Assembly: GCA_963714145.1 (NCBI GenBank)
Contig: OY970235.1
Coordinates: 6,882,001-6,946,000 of the forward strand
Direction of reading: 5' to 3'
Source of the DNA: JBBWZH01 sp035544115
Lineage (GTDB): Bacteria > Actinomycetota > Actinomycetes > Mycobacteriales > CADCTP01
DNA: 64,000 nt
Shown: positions 7,747-16,931 of the stretch, piece by piece
How the letters are laid out: each line of letters starts with the position of its first letter
Position numbering within the stretch: the first letter of the stretch is position 1
Made by a program: the position numbers and the translations under genes
The notes under the pieces: generated by a model
Databases searched by the model: none
Told to the model about the DNA's origin: nothing
Seen by the model: only the letters and a program-made list of their open reading frames with translations

Positions 7747-9318
7747 TCAGTGCTGCGGCGTGGCGTTGAACTCCTCGATGCCGAGCAGCGGCCTGATCCG
7801 GCGCTGTACCTCGCCCTGGGCGAAGTCGCGGCGTACGCCGGAGTTCCCGAGCACGTTGCCGAGCGCGCCCATGATCATGCCCTGATCCAGCGCCAGGTAC
7901 CGGTGCGCCACGGTGCCGCTGCGCACCGCCACCGAGTCGGCGAAACCGCCACGGCCGTAGACGTCGAAGTTCCGCCGCAGCTTGGCCAGGTTGTCGATGG
8001 CCGCGCGTGGTGCGTACGGCAGCGCCAGGAACGAGGCGTGCGGGGTGATCACGCCGTCGCCCCAGGTCGGCTCCGGCTGGGCCGGCCGGCAGTCGCCGAA
8101 TCCCTTGTCCCACTGGGTCTTCTCCAGGTCGGACGGGTAGCCGTCGACCGGGCTGGCCATCCCCAGCGGCGGGGCGCCGTAGGCGGCGTAGCCGCCCTGC
8201 GGGTTGCTGGCCGGCGAGAAGCCCCAGTAGCCGTAGCCGGCCTCCTGCAGGCCGAACGCGATCTGGCCCTGCACGTACGCCGGGTGGTTGCGACCCCAGC
8301 TGCGCGGGCCCCATTGCTCCTCCGGGACGAACAGCGCCGGCATCAGCGCCTCGAACATGTCGCCGCCCCAGGTCGGCACGAACCGCTGGCCGGCGTACTG
8401 GTAGGCGCCCTCGAACACCGGGACGCCGAGGTAGCTGCGGTTCTCCCCGACCGCCTGCTGCTTCTGCCAGTTCCAGTCACAGGTGTTCGGGAATGTGCGC
8501 CAGGTGGCGAAGTAGTGCTCCGCCGGGATCTGGCCGCGGGCGATGCCGATGTAGCTGGCGATCCGCGGCTCGGTGTTGGTGATGTCGTAGTGGTTGCAGG
8601 TGTACCAGACGTCCGGACCGCGATCGCGGTAGTTGCCGACCACCGAGCAGTCCGGCGGCACCTCGTCCCAGAAGCCGCCGCGGATCAGGCCGGGCAGCCC
8701 GGGCCCCTTCGCGTCCGGGTTGTAGTAGAAGCCGAAGTCCATCGGGTCGAGCAGCGCCTCGGCCGGGCGGCGCAGCGACGGGTCGGCGGTGCGCACCACC
8801 ATCAGCGCCGCCGCCAGCCAGCCATTGTCCACACTGGACAGGAACGGGTGCACCGCGCTGCCGTCCACCGGCCAGACCCGCAGCTTGGCGCCATCGGCCG
8901 GGTCGTACCAGTTGTAGAACATGCCCGACGCCGGGTGCCGGTCCAGCCGGGACAGCGCGCGCAGGGTCGACGCCAACCGGGCGTGCGCCTCGGCCGGGCC
9001 GATCAGGCCGACGTCGCGCGCCGCCACCGTGCTCCACAGGTAGGCACCGATGTTCGTCGGCGAGGTGTACCGGCTGCGGCTGGCCGCGGTCAGGTCGTCG
9101 TTCATGTTGTCCGCCGGCAGCCCGGTCGCCGGGTTCACCATCGCAACCATCGAGCGCCAGGTGTCGGCGGCGTACCGCAACAGCGTCGCCTGATCCGCCC
9201 GGCTCAACCCGGACTGTCCACTCTGGATGGCGGCAGCCGGCGCCGCCGCGGCGGCCGTCCCGGTGCCGAGCAGGAGCGCCGCACAGCCCGCCACGACTGC
9301 GGTGCGAATTGGTCTCAT
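7747..9318 (-). CDS. Secreted glycoamylase-like (GH144-type) protein
   Basis: 523 residues from ATG 9318, chosen over a GTG at 9342 because GGAAGGAA lies 5 bases upstream. A signal peptide is clear (MRPIRTAVVAGCAALLLG, then an Ala-rich cleavage region). The mature part resembles the glycoamylase family PF10091, which includes GH144 endo-beta-1,2-glucanases: NIGAYLWSTVAARDVG, FYNWYDPADG, SSVDNGWLAAALM, FEALMPALFVPE and THASFLALPY-like segments. Expected role is extracellular cleavage of a glucan, feeding the adjacent importer. Family membership is fairly safe; the beta-1,2 linkage is inference. A copy of the GTCCA-N3-TGGAC palindrome lies inside. Confidence 0.8.
   Translation of the reverse strand: MRPIRTAVVAGCAALLLGTGTAAAAAPAAAIQSGQSGLSRADQATLLRYAADTWRSMVAMVNPATGLPADNMNDDLTAASRSRYTSPTNIGAYLWSTVAARDVGLIGPAEAHARLASTLRALSRLDRHPASGMFYNWYDPADGAKLRVWPVDGSAVHPFLSSVDNGWLAAALMVVRTADPSLRRPAEALLDPMDFGFYYNPDAKGPGLPGLIRGGFWDEVPPDCSVVGNYRDRGPDVWYTCNHYDITNTEPRIASYIGIARGQIPAEHYFATWRTFPNTCDWNWQKQQAVGENRSYLGVPVFEGAYQYAGQRFVPTWGGDMFEALMPALFVPEEQWGPRSWGRNHPAYVQGQIAFGLQEAGYGYWGFSPASNPQGGYAAYGAPPLGMASPVDGYPSDLEKTQWDKGFGDCRPAQPEPTWGDGVITPHASFLALPYAPRAAIDNLAKLRRNFDVYGRGGFADSVAVRSGTVAHRYLALDQGMIMGALGNVLGNSGVRRDFAQGEVQRRIRPLLGIEEFNATPQH
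8827..8839. repeat. GTCCA-N3-TGGAC palindrome, copy (spacer CAC)
   Basis: Perfect copy inside the glycoamylase gene, encoding Ser-Val-Asp of SSVDN. Flanks extend the symmetry: TGTCCAcacTGGACA. Confidence 0.8.
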
Positions 9319-9338
9319 CGCGGTTCCTTCCGCCGGTG

Positions 9339-10196
9339 TCACTTGAGCCCGGTCATAGCGATGCCCTGCACGAAGTGCCGCTGCAGGGCGACGAACACGG
9401 CCAGCACCGGCAGCACGGTGACCGCCGAACCGGCCAGCAGCAGGCCGTACTGGGATCGGTTCTGGCCGATGCTGTAGAGCGCCAGCGCGACCGGCAGCGT
9501 GTACTTGTCCTCGGTCTGCGCGGCGACCAGCGGCCAGAGGAAGTTGTTCCAGGAGCCGAGGAAGGTGAGGATGCCCAGCGTCGCCAGCGCCGGGCGGGTC
9601 AGCGGCGCGATCACGTTGGCGAAGATGCGGAACTCACCGGCACCGTCCACTCTGGCCGCGTCGATCAGGTCGTCCGGCAGGCCGGCGATGTACTGCCGCA
9701 TCAGGAACACGCCGAACGGCATCGCGACCGCCAGCGCCGGCAGGATCAGCCCGGCGTACGTGTTGACCAGATGCAGGTTGCTGACCAGCACGAACTGCGG
9801 CACCAGCAGCACCACGTACGGCACCATCAGCATGCCGAGCACCAGCCCGAAGAGTGCCCGCTTGCCGGCGAACTCCAGCTTGGCCAGCGCGTAGCCGAGC
9901 ATCGCGCAGACCACCAGGTTCGCCGCCGTGACCGCACCGGCCACCAGCACGGAGTTGAGGAAGTAGCGGGGGAAGTCCAGCCGGGAGAACAGCTGGCGGT
10001 AGTTGTCCAGGGTGACGTGGTTCGGCAGCCAGGTCGGCGGCAGTTGGCGCAGCTCGCCCTCGGTCTTGACCGAGCCGAGCAGCATCCAGACGAACGGCCC
10101 GGCGACCACGATCAGGCCCAGCCCGAGGGCGGTGTAGACCCAACCCCGGCCGCCCCGCCGCCGCGGCCGGACCGCGCGATCGTCCACTGTGGTCAT
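9339..10196 (-). CDS. Sugar ABC transporter permease, MalG type
   Basis: 285 residues from ATG 10196, with GGAGG 7 bases upstream; a longer frame to 10214 overlaps the previous gene. Six transmembrane helices are apparent. The cytoplasmic EAA loop for ATPase contact is DDLIDAARVDGAGEFRIF, and the LPVALALY end is typical of carbohydrate uptake family 1 permeases. It pairs with the MalF-type permease just upstream. The operon contains no ATPase, so a shared MsiK-type ATPase encoded elsewhere is expected, as is common in actinomycetes. Confidence 0.9.
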   Translation of the reverse strand: MTTVDDRAVRPRRRGGRGWVYTALGLGLIVVAGPFVWMLLGSVKTEGELRQLPPTWLPNHVTLDNYRQLFSRLDFPRYFLNSVLVAGAVTAANLVVCAMLGYALAKLEFAGKRALFGLVLGMLMVPYVVLLVPQFVLVSNLHLVNTYAGLILPALAVAMPFGVFLMRQYIAGLPDDLIDAARVDGAGEFRIFANVIAPLTRPALATLGILTFLGSWNNFLWPLVAAQTEDKYTLPVALALYSIGQNRSQYGLLLAGSAVTVLPVLAVFVALQRHFVQGIAMTGLK

Positions 10197-10200
10197 TCCG

Positions 10201-11337
10201 TCACCTCCGCCCACGAACCGGCGCGTCCGGACGCTGGCCGAGCAGCCGGAACTGCAGCATGGTCAGCAGCACGATCGTGGCGAAGAGCAGGTAGCTCATC
10301 GCGGCGGCGTAGCCGTAGTTGCCGAAGCCGAACTGGTTGTAGATGTCGTACGACACCGAGAGCGTCTTGTTCAGCGGCTTGCCCTGGGTCAGGACGAACG
10401 GCTCCTCGAAGAACTGCAGGTAGCCGATCCCGGTTATGACCGCGCCGAAGAGCAGGGTCGGGCGCAGCATCGGCAGCGTCACGAAGCGGAACCGGGACCA
10501 GCCGCTGGCACCGTCCACATCGGCCGCCTCGTACAGCTGCGCCGGGATCGCCTGCAGGCCGGCCAGGAAGATGACCATCAGGAAGCCCATGTTCCGCCAG
10601 GTGGCCATCGCGATGATCGCCGGCATCGACCAGAACTGGCTGCCCAGCCAGTTCGGCCCGGTGATGCCGACCAGACCGAGCAGCTGGTTCAGCAGGCCGG
10701 CAGTCGGCTCCAGGAGGAACCGCCAGAGCACCGCGATCGCGATGATGCTGGTGACCACCGGCAGGTAGTAGCCGACCCGGAAGAACGTGCGCAGCCGGTT
10801 CACCCCGCTGTTCAGCGCGACGGCGACGGCCAGCGCCAGGCACATCGTCAGCGGCACGGCGACCCCGACGAAGTAGACGGTGTTCAGCACCGCCTGCCCG
10901 AACACCTCGTCGGAGAACAGCTTGGTGTAGTTGCGCAGCCCGGCGAAGTTCACCGCGAGCGGGTGCCGCAGGTCCGAGCTGCGGATGTCGGTGAAGCTGA
11001 AGATGAACGAGGAGAGCACCGGCACCGCGACGAACGTGGCGAACAGCAGCACGAACGGCAGCGCGAACCCCCACGCGGCCAGGCCCTGGTTCCGCCGCAC
11101 CCGGCTCCGCCCCCGGCCCGGGGTCCGGCCCCGGCCCGAGGCCCGGCTCCGGGTGCGGGCCCGGCCGGCGGCTAGAGACCCGCCCGGCGGGCCGGCGGCC
11201 GTGCCACCCGCCACAGCGGCACGGTCGGCCGGCCCGCCTGCCCCTGGCGCCGGCACGGTGGTGCCCGCCGGGCCGGTCAACCCATCCACCGGCTGCCGAC
11301 CGCCGGACCGGTCGGCAGCGCTGCCGGCACGGACCAC
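10201..11337 (-). CDS. Sugar ABC transporter permease, MalF type
   Basis: The core (about 290 residues) starts near NQGLAAWGFALPFVLLFA and has six transmembrane helices. The EAA loop is PAQLYEAADVDGASGWSRF, followed by FVTLPMLRPTLLF. The open frame extends N-terminally as a low-complexity Gly/Arg/Pro/Ala tail of about 85 residues. GTG 11337 is the first possible start that does not overlap the binding-protein gene, but no strong ribosome binding site is visible, so the true start may lie further in. Partner of the MalG-type permease, whose start follows its stop by 4 bases. Confidence 0.8.
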   Translation of the reverse strand: MVRAGSAADRSGGRQPVDGLTGPAGTTVPAPGAGGPADRAAVAGGTAAGPPGGSLAAGRARTRSRASGRGRTPGRGRSRVRRNQGLAAWGFALPFVLLFATFVAVPVLSSFIFSFTDIRSSDLRHPLAVNFAGLRNYTKLFSDEVFGQAVLNTVYFVGVAVPLTMCLALAVAVALNSGVNRLRTFFRVGYYLPVVTSIIAIAVLWRFLLEPTAGLLNQLLGLVGITGPNWLGSQFWSMPAIIAMATWRNMGFLMVIFLAGLQAIPAQLYEAADVDGASGWSRFRFVTLPMLRPTLLFGAVITGIGYLQFFEEPFVLTQGKPLNKTLSVSYDIYNQFGFGNYGYAAAMSYLLFATIVLLTMLQFRLLGQRPDAPVRGRR

Positions 11338-11338
11338 C

Positions 11339-12610
11339 TCACGCTCCGGTGCCGATCTGACTCGCCTTCTGCTGCATGGCCTTCGCGGCGCCGCTGCCGG
11401 TCTCACCGCTCTGGGTGGCCTTCTCCACCTCGCCGTCGATGACGCTGGCCACCTGTTCCCAGGTGGACACCGTCGGCGGCGACTTCGCGTCGTTCAACTG
11501 CTGGCCGAACTGCGACAGCATTGGGTCGGCCTTGAGCGCCGCGTCATCCCAGGACGCCTTGACCGCCGGCAGGTCGGTGGCCGTCTGGTACCACTTCACC
11601 TGCGTCTCGGGCTTGCTCAGGTACTGGACGAACTTCCAGGCCGAGTCGCGGTTCTTGCTGTCCTTGAAGACCACCAGGTCGCCACCGCCGACGAACGAGG
11701 TGCCGGCCTGCTCCTTCGGCATCTGGGCCAGGCCCACCTTGTCCATGAAGGCCGCCCCGCCCTGGTCCTTGAGGATGCCGAGGTGCCAGGGGCCGGAGAT
11801 GAACGAGCCGATCGTCCCGTTGATGAAGCCCTGTTCGAGCTGGCCCTGGGCCAGGTCCTTCGGCGAGATGCCGGAGGTGAAGAACGACCGGTAGTAGTCC
11901 AGCGACTTGGCCATCTCCGGGCTGTCCAGGGTGAAGTTCTTGTTGGCGCTGTCGGTCAGCGAGGCGCCGTTCTGCCAGGCGAACGGGAGGAAGGTCTGCC
12001 AGGAGCCCTGGCCGCCCGGCTGCAGGTAGATCCCCCACTTCGCCTTCGCCTTCTGCTGCAGGCCGGTGGCGAACGCGGACAGGTCGGCCTGGGACGCCGG
12101 CGGCTGCACACCGGCCCGCTGCGCCAGGTCCTTCCGGTAGTAGATCAGCCGGGTCTCCACGTACCAGGGCACGCCGAAGGAGGTGCCGTTGACCGCCGTG
12201 GTGTCCCAGGCGCCGGGGAAGAACTGGCTCTTGTCGACGACATCGGGGGTCGGGTCGAGGGCACCGGTCTTGGCGAACTCGCCCATCCAGGTGGTGCCGA
12301 TCAGGCTCACGTCCGGCGTCTGCCGGGCCGCGATCGAGGTCGCGATCTTGTCGTGCGCCGCGTCCCAGGGCACCGGTGTGATCTTCACGCTGACCCCGGG
12401 GTTGGCCGCCTCGAAGTCCTTTGCCAGCACGGAGAGCTTCTCGCCCTCGGTGCCCATCGCCCAGACCGTGATGGTGCCGGTTGCCGCGCCGCCGGTGACG
12501 CTCCGGGCTTGTTCATCGCCGGAGTCCCCGCTGTTCCGGCCACAGCCGGTCAGCATCATGCCGGCCACGCACAGTAGGGCAACTGCGCGGCTCCGCCGCA
12601 GCTCGCTCAT
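11339..12610 (-). CDS. Sugar ABC transporter solute-binding lipoprotein (family 1)
   Basis: 423 residues from ATG 12610, with GAGGAGG 4-6 bases upstream. A signal sequence ends in lipobox LTGC, giving an extracellular lipid anchor. The mature protein has family 1 landmarks: ITVWAMGTEGEKLSVLAKDF, VPWDAAHDKI, SFGVPWYVETRLIYYRKDL and SKPETQVKWY. It delivers a saccharide to the two permeases encoded downstream. Position directly behind the LacI gene and ahead of two glycoside hydrolases suggests oligosaccharides released by the glycoamylase-like enzyme as ligand (inference). Confidence 0.88.
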   Translation of the reverse strand: MSELRRSRAVALLCVAGMMLTGCGRNSGDSGDEQARSVTGGAATGTITVWAMGTEGEKLSVLAKDFEAANPGVSVKITPVPWDAAHDKIATSIAARQTPDVSLIGTTWMGEFAKTGALDPTPDVVDKSQFFPGAWDTTAVNGTSFGVPWYVETRLIYYRKDLAQRAGVQPPASQADLSAFATGLQQKAKAKWGIYLQPGGQGSWQTFLPFAWQNGASLTDSANKNFTLDSPEMAKSLDYYRSFFTSGISPKDLAQGQLEQGFINGTIGSFISGPWHLGILKDQGGAAFMDKVGLAQMPKEQAGTSFVGGGDLVVFKDSKNRDSAWKFVQYLSKPETQVKWYQTATDLPAVKASWDDAALKADPMLSQFGQQLNDAKSPPTVSTWEQVASVIDGEVEKATQSGETGSGAAKAMQQKASQIGTGA

Positions 12611-12638
12611 CGCGCCTCCTCGTGGCGGTCCTTTGTGG

Positions 12639-13706
12639 TCAGTGGTCTCCGCAGCTCGCCCGGATGACCACCTCGGTGTGCAGTACGTCGTGCCGGGCCG
12701 CGACCCGGTCGCCGACAATGCGCTCGTCCAGCGCGCGGGCGGCCCGGCCACCCAGCTCCCGCATCGGCTGCCGCACGGTGGTCAGCCCGGGGCGGGCGTA
12801 CCGGGCGGCCATGATGTCGTCCCAGCCGGTGATCGCGACATCGCCGGGGACCGAGAGGCCCAGCTCCTCGGCCGCCAGCAGCGCGCCGAGCGCGATCTCG
12901 TCGTCCGCGCAGACCAGTGCCTGCGGGCGGCTGCGCGCCGCGGACAGCAGCCGGCGCGCCACCGCCTGCCCGGACTCCTCACTGAACCCGCACGGCACCG
13001 GCTGCCGCGGCCGGACGCCGCGCTCGGTCAGCACTCCGGCCAGGCCGGCCCAGCGGGTGGCGGTGTCCGGGGAGGACTCCGGATCGCCGAGGAAGGCCAG
13101 TCGGCGGTAACCGTGGTCGAGCAGGTGCCCGGCCAGCTGCCGGGCGCTGGCCAGGTTCTCCGCGCTGATCGTGTCCACCCCGGCAACCGCGGGGCGGGCC
13201 AGCAGTACCACCGGAACGCCCATCGCGACGACCTCGTCCACCACCTCGTCGCGCACCGTCCGGCCGAAGATGACCAGACCGTCCACACGGGACGCCAGGT
13301 CGAGCACCCGGCCGCGGACCGCCTCCCGGCCGTGCGTGGAGAGGATCAGCACCGAGCGGCCCAGTTCGGCCGCGACCTCCTCGTAGCCGACGACAACCTC
13401 GGCGTAGTAGGGGCCGGAGAGGTCGGGGAAGACGATGCCGTTGGCCGCGTGCCGGCGCTCGGCCAGCCCGCGGCCGAGCCGGCTGGGCACGAACCGCAGC
13501 GTGTCGATGGCCTCCAGCACCCGGTCACGGGTCTCGCCGGCGACCGGGCCGCTGTCCCGCATGACCCGGGACACGGTGGTGATCGACACGCCCGCGTGCG
13601 CCGCGACCTGGTAGATAGTGACACCTTGCGGCGCGCTGGAAGGGCCGTTCGGATGAGCCGACCCGGCCCGTTCGGCGCCCGCTTCGACCGCCCGGCGGCT
13701 AGGCAC
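12639..13706 (-). CDS. LacI-family transcriptional regulator of the glycoside hydrolase operon
   Basis: 355 residues from GTG 13706, the only start codon ahead of the DNA-binding domain. The helix-turn-helix is VTIYQVAAHAGVSITTVSRV (about residues 29-48), followed by a hinge helix and a periplasmic-binding-protein-like sensor domain ending TTVRQPMRELGG. A 22-residue N-terminal extension precedes the usual start of the fold. A LacI-type operator lies 23 bases upstream of its start, so it probably represses itself and the five genes behind it until a sugar ligand binds. Confidence 0.88.
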   Translation of the reverse strand: MPSRRAVEAGAERAGSAHPNGPSSAPQGVTIYQVAAHAGVSITTVSRVMRDSGPVAGETRDRVLEAIDTLRFVPSRLGRGLAERRHAANGIVFPDLSGPYYAEVVVGYEEVAAELGRSVLILSTHGREAVRGRVLDLASRVDGLVIFGRTVRDEVVDEVVAMGVPVVLLARPAVAGVDTISAENLASARQLAGHLLDHGYRRLAFLGDPESSPDTATRWAGLAGVLTERGVRPRQPVPCGFSEESGQAVARRLLSAARSRPQALVCADDEIALGALLAAEELGLSVPGDVAITGWDDIMAARYARPGLTTVRQPMRELGGRAARALDERIVGDRVAARHDVLHTEVVIRASCGDH

Positions 13707-13728
13707 CGGTGGCGGGGCTTTCGCTGGG

Positions 13729-13744
13729 TGTAAGCGCTTTCACA
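13729..13744. promoter_or_regulatory. LacI-type operator TGTAAGCGCTTTCACA
   Basis: An inverted repeat centred on AAGCGCTT, the core typical of LacI/CcpA-like operators, 23 bases upstream of the LacI start on the minus strand. I see no second copy of AAGCGCTT in the window. A further imperfect inverted repeat, TGTGAACAG/CTGTTACA, lies at 13774-13791. Confidence 0.75.
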
Positions 13745-14013
13745 TCCGGTAGTATCCCATGGCGCGCGATGTATGTGAACAGGCTGTTACATTCCGCCAA
13801 ACACCCGCTGCGTCCCGTGACCGTATTGGCCCGGACGGCCGGGGCGGCCAGCGCCAGATGGCCGGTCGCGAATTAGCCCGCCAGCTCGGCGCGCCTGCCG
13901 CGCCCGGCGTCTTGCCCGAGCAACCGTGTACCCCTGACCGGGCGGCCCGGTCTCTTCGGCGACCGCACGAGCCGCCGGCCGGCCGCCGGCGGAATCCGAA
14001 ACGGGGGACCCGG

Positions 14014-15525
14014 ATGATCAGTTCGAAACTCAGGGTGGCCGGGCTCGGAGCAGCCGGACTGGCCGCGCTGGCGATCGCCGTACCGGCCGCTGCCGCCGGC
14101 CCGGACCGGCAGCGGGGCACCGACCGCGGGCCTGCCCTCGATGCCGCCGCCCGCGCCTACCTGACCGTCTACCCGCAGCTGTCAGCGGCCGCCGCCCGGG
14201 CGGCCGCGGCCGGGCAGGAAGCCCGCAAGTCGCTCTACCGCGCGCTCGACGCGGCCACCTTCGGCGGCGCCTGGTTCGACCCACCGAGCGGGCAGCTGCA
14301 CATCCTGGCCACCACCCCGGCCGCGGGTGACCGGGCCGCCGCGGTCGGCGCCCGGCTCGGGCTGCGGGTGCGGACGCACCCCGCCCGCCACAGCTTCGCC
14401 GCGCTGCAGCGGCAGGCGGACACCCTGCGCGCCGGCGGGGCCACCTCGGGCCGGGCCGCCGACGCCGAACTGGGCCAGGCGGCCCGCGGGCAGGTCGGCA
14501 TCGACGTGGCCGGCAACCGGGTGCTGGTGGCCGTGCCGGCCAACCGGCTCGCGGCGCTGCGGCCCGCCGCCCGGGCCGCCCGGCCGGGCGGTGTCGAGCT
14601 GATCGCCGACCCGGGCCGGCGCACCCAGTTGGACGCCGGCTGCACCGCCCGGACCGCCTGCGACTGGACCGTCCGGGCCGGTGCCGCCCTATGGACCGGC
14701 GCGCCCGGCAGCAACGTCTGCTCGGTCGGCTTCACCGCCCGGGACGCCAGCAACCAGCGGTACGTCTACACCGCCGGGCACTGCTCCGGCGGCAACGGGA
14801 TCACCTGGGGAACCGGCGCCACCGCGATCGGTCCGATGTCGAACTCGGTGCAGACCGGCGCGCTGGACGCCAGCATCATCAAGGTCACCAACGCCTGGTT
14901 CGGCTACGACGCCGGCGGTGAGATCTACAACGAGTACGCCGGCAAGCGGTCGGTGGCGCTGACCGCGGTGGCCCCCACCCTCGGCTTCATCTGGGCCGGC
15001 GACGCGGTCTGCCTCGCGGCCAACTTCCCGGCGCCGAACGGCCCGAACTACTGCGGCGTGGTCGACACCGCGAGCGACCCGGCGGTCAACGGCATGGTCC
15101 GGGTGACCGGGCTGGACGGCTGCCCGGGCGACAGCGGCGGCGGCTGGTACTGGCTGCCGTCGTCGGGCAACCGGTACGGCTACGGCCTGCACAGCCGCAG
15201 CGACGTGGGCTGCCACGGCTCGGACGGCGGCTCGCACTCCTGGTTCAGCGCGCTGCCGACGATCAAGGCCGGTTTCACCCCTACCCTGACGGTGGAAACC
15301 CGCCTGAAAGGTATGACAACGGTGCGGCTTGCCGGCCGGACCGACCCAGCCGCACCGGCAGCCCGGCCGGACGCACCAGTTCTCAGCACCGGCAACGGTG
15401 CGGCTGCCCCCACCCCGGTTCAGGTGGCTTCCGTAGTGGAATCCGGCCGCCGGTGCGGCAGCCTGGAGCTGTGCCCGAGACAACCACGCTCCGACCCCGG
15501 GTCCGCACCGCCGTCCGGCCGCTGA
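14014..15525 (+). CDS. Secreted S1-family serine protease with propeptide
   Basis: 503 residues from ATG 14014, which follows GGGGGA; upstream codons in the same frame lack a signal peptide. The signal peptide is MISSKLRVAGLGAAGLAALA. A propeptide spans about residues 35-200 (Ala-rich, with RTHPARHSFAALQRQ). The chymotrypsin-like domain begins near GCTARTACDW, with catalytic His256 (YTAGHCSG), Asp285 (GALDASI) and Ser374 (GDSGGGW) and several cysteine pairs. This layout resembles streptogrisin/alpha-lytic proteases. An 85-residue low-complexity tail follows the fold and overlaps the kinase gene by 55 bases, so the C-terminus is less certain. Confidence 0.85.
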   Translation: MISSKLRVAGLGAAGLAALAIAVPAAAAGPDRQRGTDRGPALDAAARAYLTVYPQLSAAAARAAAAGQEARKSLYRALDAATFGGAWFDPPSGQLHILATTPAAGDRAAAVGARLGLRVRTHPARHSFAALQRQADTLRAGGATSGRAADAELGQAARGQVGIDVAGNRVLVAVPANRLAALRPAARAARPGGVELIADPGRRTQLDAGCTARTACDWTVRAGAALWTGAPGSNVCSVGFTARDASNQRYVYTAGHCSGGNGITWGTGATAIGPMSNSVQTGALDASIIKVTNAWFGYDAGGEIYNEYAGKRSVALTAVAPTLGFIWAGDAVCLAANFPAPNGPNYCGVVDTASDPAVNGMVRVTGLDGCPGDSGGGWYWLPSSGNRYGYGLHSRSDVGCHGSDGGSHSWFSALPTIKAGFTPTLTVETRLKGMTTVRLAGRTDPAAPAARPDAPVLSTGNGAAAPTPVQVASVVESGRRCGSLELCPRQPRSDPGSAPPSGR

Positions 15526-16931
15526 CCGACTGGCGGACGCTGGTGCGGCTCGGCTACCTGCTGACCGGGCTGCCGATGGCGTTCGTCACCGGGTACCTGC
15601 TGCTGTTCGCGCTGCCGCTCAGCATCGTGATCGCGGTGGCCAGCACGGTGCTGCCGCTGGTGCTGACCTCGATCATCCGGGCCATCTCGGCGGTACTCGA
15701 CCGGATCTTCCGGCTGATCGTCCGGCACCCGCTGTTCGACCCGAACCGGCCGCTGCCGCCGGCCCGGGTGGACCGGCTGCGCCGCCGGGTCATCGACCCG
15801 GCCGGCTGGCTGGTGCTGGTGCTACCGGTGGCCTGGGGCGTCGCCGCGGTCGAGCGGTTCCTGGCCGGCCGGCTGGCCGACACCGACATCCCCTCCCCGT
15901 ACCTGCTCTCCGCACCGTCCACAGGCGACACCGTCGCGGCCTGGTATCGCGGCCGCACGGCGCGGGCGGCGACCTGGCGCGATCTCGGTTTCGCCGTGCT
16001 GGCGGTACCGCTCGGGCTGATCTGGGCGGCCAGCGTGTACCTGATGTTCATCGCCCCGGTGCTGCTCGCGTCCACCCTGATCTGGTACTGGTTCGCGCCC
16101 GGCGCGGCCGCCGACCTCGGCGAGACGATCGGGATCCACGCGGACACGCTGCCGAAGGTGCTGCTGGTCGGCGGGATCGGCCTGGTCGCCGTGCCGATCC
16201 TGATCGGCCCGCTGCGGGTGATCGCCCGGGCCCGGGCCCGGCTGGCCGCCCGGCTGCTGGACGTCGACCCGTACGCCGAGGTGAACCGGCGGCTGGCCGC
16301 ACAGGTGACCGAGCAGCGGACCGCCCGGGCCGCGGCGGTCCGGGTGGCCGACAGCGAGCAGCAGCGGATCGAGCGGGACCTGCACGACGGCGCGCAGCAG
16401 CGACTGGTCGCGCTCGCGCTGGACCTCAGCCGGGCCAAGCGGAAGTTCACGACCGACCCGGAGCAGGCGTACGCGCTGGTGGACGAGGCGCAGCAGGAGG
16501 CGAAGCGGGCCATCGTGGAGCTGCGCAACCTGGCCCGCGGCATCCGGCCGCCGATCCTCACCGACCGCGGCCTGGACGCGGCGATCTCGGCGCTGGCCGG
16601 CCGCGCCTCGGTGCCGATCGAGGTGGACGTCCGGCTGTCGCAGCGCCCGCCGCCACCGGTGGAGTCGGCCGCCTACTTCGTGGTGGCGGAGGCGCTGACC
16701 AATGTGGACAAACACGCGCAGGCCGAACGGGCGGCGATCTGGGTCACCCGCACCGGCGACCGGCTGGTGATCGAGATCCGGGACAATGGCCGCGGCGGGG
16801 CCGCCGCGTCCGGGCACAGCGGGCTGACCGGGCTGGCCGACCGGGTGGCCTCGCTGGACGGCTCGCTGCAGATCACCAGCCCGGTCGGCGGGCCGACCAT
16901 CATCCACGCGGAGCTGCCATGCGAGTCCTGA
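15471..16931 (+). CDS. Two-component sensor histidine kinase, NarL/DesK type
   Basis: 486 residues from GTG 15471, with TGGAG upstream. Membrane helices at about residues 20-65 and 105-260 surround an extracellular loop, resembling the actinobacterial Sensor domain. The dimerisation domain has the HisKA_3 motif ERDLHDGAQQRLVALAL with phospho-acceptor His305. The HATPase domain carries AEALTNVDKHA (N box) and IRDNGRGG (G1 box). The response regulator gene starts inside its last codons, so the pair is translationally coupled. The signal is unknown; such pairs often sense the cell envelope. Confidence 0.9.
   Translation: MPETTTLRPRVRTAVRPLTDWRTLVRLGYLLTGLPMAFVTGYLLLFALPLSIVIAVASTVLPLVLTSIIRAISAVLDRIFRLIVRHPLFDPNRPLPPARVDRLRRRVIDPAGWLVLVLPVAWGVAAVERFLAGRLADTDIPSPYLLSAPSTGDTVAAWYRGRTARAATWRDLGFAVLAVPLGLIWAASVYLMFIAPVLLASTLIWYWFAPGAAADLGETIGIHADTLPKVLLVGGIGLVAVPILIGPLRVIARARARLAARLLDVDPYAEVNRRLAAQVTEQRTARAAAVRVADSEQQRIERDLHDGAQQRLVALALDLSRAKRKFTTDPEQAYALVDEAQQEAKRAIVELRNLARGIRPPILTDRGLDAAISALAGRASVPIEVDVRLSQRPPPPVESAAYFVVAEALTNVDKHAQAERAAIWVTRTGDRLVIEIRDNGRGGAAASGHSGLTGLADRVASLDGSLQITSPVGGPTIIHAELPCES

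Noticed and set aside
6025..9477. Plus-strand open frame of 1150 codons
   Set aside because: It is the antisense shadow of the GH39 and glycoamylase-like genes; third-position bias, start sites and domain matches all belong to the minus strand.
10189..11175. Plus-strand frame rich in Gln, Arg and His
   Set aside because: Antisense of the permease gene; composition is the typical complement of Leu- and Ala-rich membrane codons.
13774..13791. CRP-like site TGTGAACAGGCTGTTACA upstream of the serine protease
   Set aside because: Only half of the consensus is good and one arm has a missing base; kept as a remark under the LacI operator.
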